Assembly: GCA_019426215.1 (NCBI GenBank)
Contig: CM033402.1
Location: 6,759,246 to 6,823,245 of the forward strand
Length of the DNA stretch: 64,000 bases
Reading direction: 5' to 3'
Source: Buddleja alternifolia
Taxonomy: Eukaryota > Streptophyta > Magnoliopsida > Lamiales > Scrophulariaceae
This document shows positions 25,101 through 35,352 of this stretch, one piece after another (position 1 is the first letter of the stretch; each line of letters opens with the position of its first letter). A model generated the notes under the pieces. That model saw only the letters and a program-made list of their open reading frames with translations, made no database searches and was not told where the DNA came from. The position numbers and the translations under genes were made by a program.

Positions 25101-28100
25101 CATTACATGCACACCTCCTCACTTATTGGGTAATTACCACGAGCCTCGTGAGGTTTCACAAGTTACCAAGACACCCCCATTTTGACAACTTGAAAAGTAA
25201 GGGATGAAATTGTAATACGTTTTTACTTATTTGGGTGAAAATGTAATCTGGTTTTTTACTGACATGGAAGTTATGGTAATTTCTCAAACCTCACGGTATT
25301 TTCGTAATTAGAGTTTCACTCAGGGGATGTATATGTAATTTACCCTTTTAGAAATGTGGAATTAGATAGATTCTACACTTCCTCTCTCATAGTTGTGGTT
25401 TAGAGTACATTTTGTTCTTCTTTCAATGTGTCATTCTTAGAGGGCCCTAGACTCCGTTTCTTGAAAAACCACAACTGTCGATGTGGTGATGTGGTGAGAC
25501 TCAAATAGAGCCCACTACGTATTAACGACGTTGGTTGTCCTAAGAGCTGGAGTCGCGGTAACTCTAAGAATCACACGTTTTATGGCCTCTTTATTATGTA
25601 AAATCATGTGACAACTTTCATTGGCTCACGGACTTGACAGTATCTTCTGCTCTTTTGCAGATTGAAGGTGCGTTTGTACAAGGTCTAGGATTTTTCATGC
25701 TTGAAGAATACTTAGTTAATGAAGAGGGACTGGTGACCACGGACAGCACATGGACCTACAAGATCCCGACTCTCGACACTATACCCAAACAATTTAATGT
25801 CGAGATTCTAAACAGTGGACACCACCCAAAACGTATTCTCTCATCTAAGGGTAAGTTTGCTTGCTCCATAACTTCAAGATACAAAGTACTTTAAAGTGTG
25901 ATTCTATGGATTTGTCGACTCAATATGTTTTATGTTTATAGCAAATGTGTTGGTCACAAGACTCGCAACAAGACGTGTTACTTGCAAGCATAATATTGTT
26001 CAACTATTTCGTCCCAAAGTAATCTTGGTTTTCTTGTACACTGTTAGGGCGCATAAGAAAAAGTATAATTACACCCTTGGGTAATTACCACGAGTCCGTT
26101 GAGGTTTTGCAAATTACCAAGACCCTCCTGTCAAATTCTAACAACTCAAAAAACAAGGGGCAAAACTGTAACTGGGGTTGAAATTGAAATGTGTTTTTCC
26201 AAATTAAAATGTATTTTTTCTAACGGAGGAAGTTATGGTAATTTCTCAAACTTGATGGTGTTTTTGTAATTAGGGTCTCGGGCATGAATGTCTTTGTAAT
26301 TTACCTAAGAATATGCCTTACACAAGGTCAATTATATGAGCTCCTAGAATTTTGAGTCCAATAAGCACAACCATCCTTGTTGCGGTTACACGGGACTTCA
26401 TTCAAAGTTTCGTAAGCTCCTAGCCCCTAGGAACCACTATGTATAAAATGAGGTAAAAAATTCATCTAGTGTGTAGTTTGACGACGGGTGTAATTACATA
26501 AGGATGCTCTCAACTATGCTGAAATCATAAAAAGGGTAAAATGTATTTTCGACCTCAACCTGTATCGGTCAGAGCACTTTGATACCTAATCTAATTAATT
26601 TTTACATTCGACTACCCAACCTTTGTAAATTGTGATACTTAAGTCAATCGGAGGAATAATCTGGAATTTTTCCTCCAAAAAGTCTGTCACATGCCTTAAG
26701 CAAAACTTAAATTATGTACCGAAATGCACATATCATGCAATGTATAGGTAGTCGGTTATTGAAAATCTTAATTGAGTAAATCGTGTCTTAGCATGATTTT
26801 ATTACAGATTTAAGTGAATTCCACATGTTGAAAGTGGAATGTCTTTGGCTCAAATTAATCTATGTTTCGAATAGATAAATTTCGAGTATTTAATTACTTA
26901 ATTCCGATTTAGAGTGAATGAGAAATTAATTAACAAACTATGTCAATTAAAATGTGGTTTCTAATTGGAATCAATGAATCGATATGAACATACACAACTA
27001 AATGATTAAATTCATACGATCGACGGCCGCGATCGTATGGAGAATGGTCTATTTAGTTTGGGGACTTAAGTGTTCAAATTGAAAAATTGAGTGACCAATT
27101 TGAAAGGACCTAATTGATCAAGATTCAAAGTTTTGGGTCAATTTGAAAGTTCTGGAAAGTTGGGGGCTGAATGGCACAGCAATGGGTGCAACTGCTCGCA
27201 CCGGATAATCTCTCATGCTGACAGCTTGCTGATTGGCTGGTCAGCAGGTGCACGGTGCACCCGCTCACACCTGATTATCGCTCCGCCTGGGGGCTTTTCG
27301 AAAACCAAGGCGACTTTTGGGGCTGATCTGCAAAATCCGAAAAGGTGCTTTTAGGGGGCTTTTTGTCCAAAAACCACACATTTTTGGCCCTTCTGCAATG
27401 TATGAAAAGTTGTAACTTTTGACCCAAAACTCTTCATTCTCTATAAATAGAACTCATATTTTGAGATTAAATACACCGAAGTATTAACTTCACATTTTCT
27501 CTTCTCCATTTTTCTCTTAAATACTATTTTGAGTATTTTGAGAATTCTTTGATTTCTTAAATATTAGTTTTAATATTTTAAAAATAGTGTTGAATATTAC
27601 ATGCTAATTTGAGCATTTAAAATATTCTCAAAGTTCTTGAATATTATTTGAAGAACTTGTTAGTACTAATTTGAGTACTTTGGATATTCTTAAGTATTAG
27701 TTTAATATTTGGAGAATAGTTTTGCATATTAAATGTCTAGATATGCATTTAATTCATCATAGTCCATCGACAGAGTTTGGAACACATTTTTGTTCGTAGA
27801 GTATCGAAGTTTGTAGTGCTACTATTTCTTTATTAAGTCGTTGAATCCTGGGAAACAATTGCCAAATCCCATAAGCACCGTGAGTGGAGAAATTTCGTTT
27901 CAAAGATAAATTGTAGAACACTTGCCTTGACTTTGAAATTGTTCTTGAAGATACTAAGCCCGAGTATTCTCACATATATTTTTCTAACAGGGTGCACAAA
28001 ACGTCATAAGATATGGTGTAAAGTGCACATATCATGCAATATATAGGTAGTCGAACACACAATCTAAGTTAAATTATTCCTCCGGTGGACATACTAGTAA

Positions 28101-28574
28101 CAAATTACAAATGTTGGGTACTCGAGTGTAAAATTTAATAGCATAGGTATCAAAATGCTCCAACCGACATACATTGGGGTCGAAAATGCATTTTACCCTC
28201 ATAAAAACTACCCCTACGTTCTGTGTAACGATATTAACCCCCTGTCTGTAAACATTCTAACTTACGCAATCCTGCAGCTTGTTGCTATTTCTTTTACGCT
28301 CTGAACAGCACCTATTTTTTTAAAGCTGAAAAATGTGATAATTTTTTCTGCAGCTTGTGGTGAACCTCCTTTGCTTTTGGCCGTATCAGTTCACCGCGCT
28401 ACAAAAGCAGCCATTGACGAGGCCAGAAAACAGCTCAAGTCGTGGGGAGTAGTTGAAGGGACCGATTCGACATTCTTACTGGATGTTCCTGCCACTCTTC
28501 CTGTTGTTAAGCAACTCTGTGGCCTAAATACCGTGGAGACGTACTTACAAAGCTTGCTTGCTCGTGAAAGTTAA
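13174..28574 (+). CDS. Aldehyde oxidase (molybdenum hydroxylase), ten exons
   Basis: Exons: 13174-13342, 20132-21760, 22085-22344, 22449-22658, 22900-23118, 23541-24506, 24735-24830, 24946-25044, 25661-25850, 28354-28574. All introns are GT-AG and phases join exactly, giving 1352 residues, the usual family length. Visible motifs: plant-ferredoxin 2Fe-2S cluster (C54, C59, C62, C84), second 2Fe-2S (C124, C127, C171, C173), FAD-domain KLVVGNTGDGYYKE and NSASIGGNL, molybdopterin-domain GGGFGGKA (817-824), RAPGDVQ (933-939), GGIEMGQG (1054-1061) and GEPPLLLA with the expected catalytic Glu at 1283. It oxidises aldehydes to acids in the cytosol with water and O2 and needs sulfurated molybdenum cofactor. 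Relatives make abscisic acid from abscisic aldehyde or act on indole-3-acetaldehyde; substrate cannot be told from sequence. The start is the only ATG giving the standard N-terminus. The long first and ninth introns are filled with transposons. Confidence 0.93.
13415..13545. mobile_element. Fragment of MITE family bordering the hairpin array (inverted copy)
   Basis: Contains CCGTCTATTTTTAACGG and GTGCCTTGCACGTGGGC, the reverse complement of the block at 15119-15175. The two blocks face each other across the hairpin array, so they may be the outer inverted arms of one composite element. Confidence 0.6.
13572..15113. repeat. Tandem array with eight 39-nt palindromes (hairpins) in intron 1
   Basis: Eight copies of a near-perfect palindrome whose left half reads CACTGTTCATCGTCTTCAC, at 13673-13711, 13842-13880, 14004-14042, 14167-14205, 14534-14572, 14721-14759, 14905-14939 (right half incomplete) and 15075-15113. 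Spacers of about 125-150 bp carry CA-rich and TATATA-rich sequence, giving a period of roughly 162-187 bp. One larger step, 14167 to 14534, includes a unique block at 14206-14450. Transcribed RNA from either strand could fold into eight short stem-loops. Open frames here are low-complexity shadows. Confidence 0.9.
14224..14450. mobile_element. MITE-family block interrupting the hairpin array
   Basis: Contains CCATGTGCAGCCCACATGCC and AAAAATAGACGGAAATGGAC, a diverged direct copy of the block at 15119-15350. It shows that the array and the bordering sequence were duplicated together at least once. Confidence 0.6.
15114..15352. mobile_element. MITE-family block at the right border of the hairpin array
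   Basis: Runs from CGGCCCACGTGCAAGGCACG to GGACGTGAAGTGCAATTTTC and includes an internal direct duplication of a roughly 56-bp unit (GGGACCAAATGTGAGATTTT-type) at about 15177-15300. It is inverted relative to 13415-13545. Confidence 0.6.
15530..15619. repeat. Left part of a CCGATATTATC-rich repeat split by the copia element
   Basis: Dense CCGATATTATC/GATAATATCGG motifs in both orientations. Similar sequence resumes at 19279-19405, so the copia element appears to have inserted into one older repeat. Confidence 0.7.
15620..16347 (-). repeat. Copia 3' LTR
   Basis: 728-bp terminal repeat. It shares GGATATGCAATTTGGAATCG and CACACGTGTTGTT-type blocks with 18669-19278 but carries extra sequence in the middle. 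Confidence 0.85.
16909..17616 (-). pseudogene. Copia integrase and RNase H scraps
   Basis: At 17616-17248 the minus strand reads an integrase C-terminal segment (SETPFEMRKGHNPSYTYF, then a degenerate version of the usual RIWGC motif) running directly into an NDSKSTSG motif of RNase H. The whole reverse transcriptase is therefore deleted between them. At 17097-16909 it reads the end of RNase H, with HNTIKQFI and VDPLTKGL. The order integrase then RNase H confirms the copia class. Confidence 0.8.
17755..18205. repeat. AT-rich short-period array (AAATCCAATTTAATTT-type)
   Basis: About twenty diverged copies of an approximately 22-27-bp unit around AAATCCAATTTAATTCCATG lie in the leader part of the copia element. 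The same words also occur inside its LTRs (TTAAATTCAATTTAATCACT). Confidence 0.75.
18669..19278 (-). repeat. Copia 5' LTR
   Basis: 610-bp terminal repeat. It is shorter than its partner through loss of about 120 bp around the 15760-15940 equivalent. Confidence 0.85.
19279..19405. repeat. Right part of the CCGATATTATC-rich repeat
   Basis: Contains GCCGATATTATCGGATATCC and ends near TTTGAACCATGC. It pairs with 15530-15619 across the copia insert. Confidence 0.65.
23119..23540 (+). other. Aldehyde oxidase intron 5 with retroelement-like scrap
   Basis: The middle of the intron (about 23200-23510) has text resembling a fragment of a plant LTR (GATTTACGTAATTTGACGAA). No repeat pair was found in the window. 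Donor GTGAGT and acceptor TTTCAG are intact. Confidence 0.4.
25097..25350. mobile_element. MITE in aldehyde oxidase intron 8
   Basis: Inverted ends of the type GGGTAATTACCACGAG...GTAATTTACCC, with an interior of CCTCACGGTATTTTCGTAATT-like text. It is homologous to 26060-26308 in the next intron. The target duplication is not clear. Confidence 0.65.
26060..26308. mobile_element. MITE in aldehyde oxidase intron 9, same family as intron 8 copy
   Basis: Starts near TATAATTACACCCTTGGGTA and ends near TTTGTAATTTACCT. It shares GGTAATTACCACGAG and GTTATGGTAATTTCTCAAAC with the intron 8 copy in the same orientation. Confidence 0.65.
26532..28205. mobile_element. Inverted-repeat element split by a solo-LTR-like insert, intron 9
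   Basis: The left arm (about 26532-26675) begins GGGTAAAATGTATTTTCGACC. The right arm (about 28075-28200) is its complement, ending GGTCGAAAATGCATTTTACC. Inside the arms, GCACATATCATGCAAT followed by ATAGGTAGTCG occurs twice in the same orientation (26726-26755 and 28028-28057). Between these copies lies about 1.2 kb of unrelated sequence from about 26760 to 27990, with TATA box TCTATAAATAG at 27440-27450 and end TTTCTAACA. It resembles a solo LTR of a plus-strand element. A 5-bp target duplication was not found, so the solo-LTR call is tentative. Confidence 0.5.
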
Positions 28575-29306
28575 TAAGTTAACTCTTACATATAGGATGA
28601 TGATCATGCAGAATAGCTCGTACGTATTATAGATGTTTGCAGGATATATATGTTGTTCAGCATTTGAAATGCAAACTTAAGGCTCATAATAGGGTTTGTT
28701 TCCTTTAGAGGTGACTGTGTGTGATGTATTGTTCTCATGAAGATTCTGCTGTAAATGTTGAAGATAGAGAAATGTTTGAATTTGTTGAACTTGATTTGAT
28801 TGTGAATCGAATAGAGTTCGAAGAAGCTTTAATCGAGTTGGATTCAAGGTTTGTTACACTTATTCACGTTTTGCAACTGATCGAGTCAAGTTCGAGTCGA
28901 GGTTTACACCTTATTGAATGAAAACTTCAATCTAAATAAACTAAGCTCAAACAAATTTTCGGTAATCAATTTGAGATGAGTATCAAGTAACTTGATTTCA
29001 TTTTCACCCTACCTCATTAAACCACTACCCAACCTGAAAGTGACGGGTTGTAATATTTTTAAACTGCCACTATTATTTGAAAATTTTAAACTGATAATTT
29101 TTGGGCGAATTAACTCAGTTTGAACAGTTTAGACAAATGAAAAACGTGCCAAACAAACCCTTACTCAAAATTCATCACCCAAAAGTTTCCGACAACAACA
29201 AATTCGGCTCCATAATAAAGGCCACGCGTCAATCCACCACTCGCCCCTGCTCCACTGACTTAATCCCCAATTCGATTTGCCCTAGTTTGTCGTGAAATTC
29301 TATGCT
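28575..29306. other. 3' flank of the aldehyde oxidase gene
   Basis: No gene. About 28770-29000 has diverged GAGTTCGAAGAAGC / GAGTCAAGTTCGAGTC motifs that look like an eroded hAT MITE of the 7352 family. No clear polyadenylation signal or terminator can be singled out. Confidence 0.45.
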
Positions 29307-29318
29307 GGTCTCGGTCCA

Positions 29319-29390
29319 AAATTCACCATTGGATCCGGGGGTAATTTAGTAAATGCCCCTCCCCCCTATTGGGGGATCCAATGGTGAATT
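29319..29390. mobile_element. 72-bp fold-back insert with 12-bp perfect direct repeats
   Basis: The arms AATTCACCATTGGATCC (29320-29336) and its exact complement (29374-29390) enclose about 37 bases. The insert is flanked by GGTCTCGGTCCA at 29307-29318 and 29391-29402, a perfect 12-bp duplication. It may be a very short Mutator-like fold-back or a repair product. Confidence 0.7.
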
Positions 29391-29402
29391 GGTCTCGGTC
29401 CA

Positions 29403-29949
29403 GCACAGAATCGCCCTTGGTTTGCCTTAACACGAAATTAATCCAACTTTCCTCAATTGAAACCTAATTACCTTGGACGACGTCGTCCCATTAACTTGCC
29501 TTTTAAGTTTTGACTAATAAAAACGTTGGCTAAGAAAAGCCTTATTTATTAAAATCTGATAGATATTTTTTGTTTTGTATAAATAAAAACAAGAGACATG
29601 AATCATGGGATCTAATATTATAAATTTCAATTAAAAATATTATTGATGAAATTAATTCTTAAGGATCAAATGTTTTTTCATGATATATGAAAATTTGGAT
29701 AGGGGCGGCTTCAATCTAACATGAGCCAAGACATGCCTCCAGACCAAAAGTCGCTTAAAGAGATACTCAAATCGATCACCAACGCAGCAAGATTTATGCA
29801 TCTTGCTCTGGCATTATCAATAGTCTATTCCATTATTAAAAATAAAAAAGCTCTATATCTCTCCCATTATCAAAATAGAGAATAAATATTATATATATAA
29901 TTTTTCGGCTGTTTTATATTCATATGCTAACAAAACAAAAAGAAAAAAT
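29403..29949. other. Intergenic stretch with one dispersed-repeat match
   Basis: 29795-29850 repeats the text at 11845-11905 (GCATCTTGCT.TG.CATTATCA). Nothing else was recognised. Confidence 0.5.
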
Positions 29950-29952
29950 TAA

Positions 29953-30792
29953 GGCCCCAATTGGATGAACCTCATTTCTCATTTTTCAATTTTTCATAGA
30001 TTTTTTCCATTAAAAATGCACTTGTTTGGCATCTTTTAAATTTTCTCCAAAGAATTGCTATATTTAAAAAATCTAAAATTCTCTTGAAAATGGATTTAAT
30101 TGCATTTCTCTCACGAAAATCAAATTATTTACTATTTATAATTTGACAGTTTACCAAATAACTAAAAGCCTTTTATCCACTGGTATCTTAACATATGGAA
30201 CTAAATAATTACATATGTTGATGGCAAGGTGCAAAAAAAAATCCACTTTTCATATTTTTTGATGTCTTAATTAGGGGTGTAAACGAGCCGAGTTGAACCA
30301 AACGAGATGTTGTTCAAACTTGTTTGAAATACAATCGAGCTTCAAAGTTTGTGTTTGAGCTTGTTTGATCGTAATCGAGCCGAACACGAGTCGAGCTCGA
30401 GTAGTTTGATTTTTTTGTACATATTTTTATTATTTTTTACTAATCGAGCCGAGTTCGAGTCAAGTTTCAAAACTTACCAAACACAAAAAGTTATTCAAGC
30501 TTGGTTTGATAAGTTAACGAACCGAGCTCAAACGAGCTTTTAACGATCGAGCTCGAGCCGAGTATCGAATAGTTTGGTTCGTCTTTCATCCCTAGTCTTA
30601 ATTGATGAGTTTAACTAGGATATATCTAGATTTTCTTATAAAGCAAAAACTCGCACACCATAACTAATCATTACACTTTTAATCAAAAAAAACTTATTCA
30701 AACACACTTTCACCATCATATCTCTACTCTCCAAAAATGTAATCTTACTTTCTCTAAAATGATGAGAAGTAACATTTCATCCAATCGGGGCC
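29953..30792. mobile_element. PIF/Harbinger (Tourist-like) MITE, split by an hAT MITE
   Basis: The ends GGCCCCAATTGGATGAA and, on the other strand, GGCCCCGATTGGATGAA form terminal inverted repeats. They are flanked by TAA at 29950-29952 and 30793-30795, the 3-bp target typical of Harbinger elements. Without the nested 323-bp element and its duplication it would be about 509 bp. Confidence 0.8.
30272..30594. mobile_element. hAT-type MITE nested in the Tourist-like MITE
   Basis: 323 bp with ends TAGGGGTGTAAACGAGCC and, complemented, TAGGGATGAAAGACGAACC. A perfect 8-bp target duplication GTCTTAAT lies at 30264-30271 and 30595-30602. It is rich in CGAGCTCGAG motifs and is of the same family as 7352-8215. 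Confidence 0.93.
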
Positions 30793-30795
30793 TAA

Positions 30796-31784
30796 GTTCT
30801 TTAAAATTTGTACTTGTGCGTTGCTTAATTATTAATTGATTCCAGCTTGAACAAGTTTTAATTGTGCCGAGTACGATTACAATTTGAATAATTTGATCTT
30901 TCTTCACATACTTCATCATTTTTTTCTTACCTAATTGAGTCGAGCTAGAGCCTAAATTTAATAATTATCGAACATAAAAAAATAAGTTGTAAAAATAGAC
31001 GCGAGTGTGTGTAAAAATAATTTACGATTGAAATTGTTTGAGAAAAGAATTGAATGTACTTGCATCATATATTATAAGTAGTGGGAATATTATAATAAGT
31101 GTTAATTAATACTAAATAATAATATAATATTAATAATTATTATTATTATTTTGTTGTATATGCACTCAACAAATCAAATAAAAATAAAAATATTAGTATA
31201 GAATTATTTAAATCATAATTAATCAACTAATATGATGTTAATTACAAAAAATTATAATATTTACATAATATTTATCAAACAATGCCTTAAATTACTGGGA
31301 TCGGAATTTATATTAGCACTCCATATTTAATAATGACACTCCACTTGCTTTTTAATTTATTTAAATGTCCATGTGGAATTTTAGTTCCATCAACTTTGAA
31401 AGATGAATTTGCCCCTTTTTAATTGTTTTTGTATATAATCATCTTCTTTCTTTATTTTTTTTATTTTAATGGACAATAAATAATCAGTTATAAAAATTAA
31501 CTAGAAGAAATTAAGCACTTTAAATCACACCAAATAATGGTGCACTCAATGGAAAAATTCTAGCTCAATTTCAGTTTGATCAAACCCAAAATAATTATGA
31601 GGGATTGTGTACTAATCACATAACAAATGTAATTCTTTATGTTCCATCAAACTGAATTTTTGCTAGAAATTTATGCATCGCAAGTACTTTCTCATCAATG
31701 TATGAGATGAAAACATGAGGACCATACTTATACTATGTTATAACTCTCAATAGCAAGACCGTAATGGTTGCCAGAAACACATAG
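30796..31784. other. AT-rich intergenic stretch
   Basis: No gene or clear repeat end was seen. Scattered GAGTCGAGCTAGAGCC-like text at about 30940 belongs to the hAT MITE family. Confidence 0.45.
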
Positions 31785-33656
31785 GCCCTGTTTGTTTGTG
31801 TTTTCAAACTACTTTTTCCTTTTTCATTTTCATCTGAAAATGAAAATACACATTTTACACTATTTTTAACTGAAAATATTCTCATTTTTATTCTCATTTT
31901 TACGTTCCCAATAAATTTTAATTTCCTTAAAATTACATTTCACATCACTCATCTCACAATTTTCTTTTATCACTTTTCTCTCTCATCTCCTTCAATTTTT
32001 AAACCTTTTTCTCTCTCTTCCTTTAAATTTTTAAATCCAACACTATTCATCTAATCATTACTTTTCAATCATTTCACACATCATAATCACCAATTTCAAC
32101 CATTTTAAAAAACACAACCAATACACTTAGGCTATGTATGGTTAGGAATTTTAAGAACATTTTCATTTTTTGGATCACCAAAAAATGAAAATGCACAATC
32201 CAAGCCAAATTCAACAGAAAATTATCAAATTTTAAATACACTCCACATTCCCCTATACAACAACCAATCATTTCGTCATTTCAATCTATTCATATCATTA
32301 ATTACATTATTCCACTATCCAATTCATTCTCTTACTTTCCATATTTTATATAATAAAAATACCTATTCAATTTTTCAACATTCCAATTATTTTTATTAAA
32401 TAATATTTAATAATATATAATTTGTATAATATATAATTCACTATTCACATTTTCCTCCCTGCACTATCCACTATTTTTTGGATAATGTTGCATTTTTATT
32501 TGTAAGTTCCTATTTGTTTGTTTCATGTATGTGTACTTGAATTGAGACTTAATTAGCCGTACTTTTACCAAAAGTATGTACAATATTGTGTGATTTATAA
32601 TTTCATTTTAATAATTTCGTTTGTTGTTTATTGGATTTTAAATTATACTCTTTTAGCGTCTCAATATTCAAATAAATACCAACCGAATCTCGATTATTTC
32701 ATTTTTGTACTAACTGGGTATTTAATAGGGTTGCCCACGAGCCGAGTCTTGCCAAATTTCTCGGCTAACATCATAGTATCTCATTATAAGAAGATGGAAA
32801 TAAATTTGCCTCAATCAAATTGAAAATAAAATATTATATGTAAATGGAAAAAAAAATATAGAACTACTTATGTTCCAATCATATTTACACATTTCATAAA
32901 ATATTGTATATATGAACCACATCCTATTTTTATATTTGTCCAATGCGAACCGTATAATTACACTAACTATTATAAATATAGACGAGCAAGATTCAATTTT
33001 CTTGAACTTTTAAAATATAAAATTGAAAAGAAAATACGAAATGAAAAAAGGATAAAAATCTAAAGCTAAAAAGAAATGAAAAAAGTGACCAAAAAAAAAT
33101 GAAGCCCCCCACCCCCCGGCACCCCCCAAACCCATACCCACCTGCCTACCCCAACCCATGAACGCCCCCCATTGTTGGCTGCCTCTTTTTTTTTTGTCTT
33201 TTCATTCTATTTCTATGATATATGTTATATTATGTGTGTATATGTATATATATATATATATACACACACATATATACATATTACTTTATTACCAACTCAT
33301 AACATTATTCAAAAAAATATTTATTTTAATATCTTTTCCCCCCATCATCATCATATTCATAACCAACTCAATCATTTCATATATCAAATCCTAATAAAAA
33401 TCAACTTTATATCACATCTACACTACTTTCAACCAAATTCTAAAAATACATCCAAACAAACAAATAATGTCAATATTTTCACACGAATTTCTGTAATACA
33501 CATTCCCCAAAAAAAACTCAGAATTCATTTTCGGAAACACAACCATACGGAGCCTTACTTTTTTTCACTTTTCTCACACAAAAATCAAAAAACTCATTCC
33601 CCCATACATTTTAGAAAATGACGGTTGAAAATAAAATGAAAAAACATCCAAACATA
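31785..33656. mobile_element. Large TTTTCATTTT-rich MITE nest
   Basis: The left end GGCCCTGTTTGTTTGTGTTTTC and right end CATCCAAACATAGCC form diverged inverted repeats with ATA on both outer sides, so a 3-bp target is possible. Another element starts within it near 32128 (GGCTATGTATGGTTAGG). The interior includes a TA/CA microsatellite at 33236-33282 and a C-rich stretch at 33100-33170. Reading frames inside are low complexity. Confidence 0.5.
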
Positions 33657-33748
33657 GCCATAGTACTTAAAATTATAATAGTAGAGTTTTATTTATCCAT
33701 CTACTTTATGCATTTTATCAAATTTAGTGGACGAAATTAAATTACAAA

Positions 33749-33792
33749 ACATTATAGCCTATGTTTGGAAACATTATAGCCTATGTTTGGAA
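33749..33792. repeat. 22-bp tandem duplication
   Basis: Two perfect head-to-tail copies of a 22-bp unit, 33749-33770 and 33771-33792, containing ATTATAGCCTATGTTTGGAA. Confidence 0.9.
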
Positions 33793-34133
33793 ACATTTTG
33801 AAACCATTTTGGTCAAATGGCCGAATCATGTTTGGATTACATTGTTTTGACCTAAAAAAAAGACACATAATTTTGACCAAAAAATAAAGCTGACAACTCT
33901 CTCTTCTATGTATGGCTCTATCTCTCGTTCTCTCTCCTCTGTCTCTTTCTATCTCCTCCGGAAAGCTGAAACATACATTGTCATAGTATCAAAGCAAACA
34001 AAAAGGAAAGGCTATGTTTGTTTGAGTTTTCAAACTCATATTTTCATTTTCGATCTCATTTGAAAATGAAAATATACACTTTACACTATTCTCAGCTGAA
34101 AATACATTTATTTTCATTTTCAATTTCACATTC

Positions 34134-34935
34134 TGTTTACACCCAAAATGAAATGGGCTTTGTCAGATAAGAAAGCCCAAACCATCCTTAATCCGAAGAT
34201 GGGCTTGAAGTGAAATATCCCATACAGCCAAGACTATTCGAAGATGGGCTTAAATCAGGCGAGCCCAATTGAAGTCATGGGATCAGTAGAATACGAAATG
34301 GGCTCGGTGGGATCCAAATCTGAAGGCGAATCCAAAACAGAGGAAGTTACCCAGTTCAGAGACGCGCCAATAAAAGAAATTTAAAAGAGCGGTTGGGAAG
34401 CAGTTTTTCGGCCATAATGGACGTGGGTACGTGATAAAAGCAAGGCAAGGAGAAGAAAGAGGGACACAAAAAAAAATCATCAACTCTGCTTTTATCTTTT
34501 TTTCTCTAGGAGTAGGCGTAGCTAGGAGTAGTTGGTAGCGTAGAATTAGCATTAGAAACGTAGATCCAGTAGAATTGATAGTCGGTGATCCTGCTCGAGT
34601 TTATCAAGCTGCTCGAAGCAAACTGTTTGTATTCAATTGGAGATCAATATGGAGGTATAACATTTATCTTTTTGTCAGATTTAAATATTTGATAGGTAAA
34701 TACTGTATCTGGACTTGTATCTTCAATTCCTCTTTTATTGTTTACTTTCATCGAATAATTGCGGTCCAAATAACTAAGTTAAACAACACATCAAAGTGTT
34801 AAAGTCTGAACCACCGTCTAGCGTATCGAACTCGAACGCGGAGGTTGTTAGATAATTCTAAGTGTAGAATTATCACGGGGCTCGAATCGTTCATATTAGA
34901 TTCGTCCTTATTCGATTTGTTTTTACCCAGAAACA
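34134..34935 (+). repeat. Gypsy 5' LTR
   Basis: 802 bp, TG...CA. It is followed by AATTTTTGGTGACCACAATG, a candidate primer-binding region whose tRNA was not identified with certainty. Confidence 0.92.
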
Positions 34936-35070
34936 AATTTTTGGTGACCACAATGGGAGTAGGTTCCCGTGAAGTTAATTTCTTGAAAGGGAGTCAGACG
35001 AGTTCTCTCGAATGAAGGAATTCGATATTTCAAGGTTAGAGCGGAATGTAGAACTGTTTGTCCGTCTCAT

Positions 35071-35352
35071 AGGGGTTACATTCGACTAATCCGCCCAAAT
35101 CATTGCAACCCGCCATCGGGTGGTGGGATGTCAGACGAGTTCTCTAAACGTGATGAATGAACACTAAGATGATAAACTTATAAGATATAGAGTTTCAATT
35201 CATGATTTAATTCATTTATTTTTGTATTTCTCATCAACGGTAGCTTACTTAAAAACTAAAAGTAAGGTATAAGAGCGCCCGCTAAATACATTAAACCCGA
35301 CCGACCCGAACCGCTCGGTTTGTACGGTTTGAACTCGGGTTTGTACACCTCT
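35071..35352. mobile_element. hAT-type MITE inside the gypsy leader/gag start
   Basis: 282 bp from AGGGGTTACATTCGAC to TTTGTACACCTCT, flanked by CGTCTCAT (35063-35070) and AGTCTCAT (35353-35360), a 7/8 match at the 8-bp size of hAT targets. The first dozen codons of the apparent gag ORF (from 35320) are MITE sequence, so the apparent gag start is an artefact of this insertion. Confidence 0.7.

Noticed and set aside
33158..33621. Two overlapping plus-strand frames
   Set aside because: Ile/Tyr/His/Phe-rich strings from a TA/CA microsatellite and AT-rich MITE interior.
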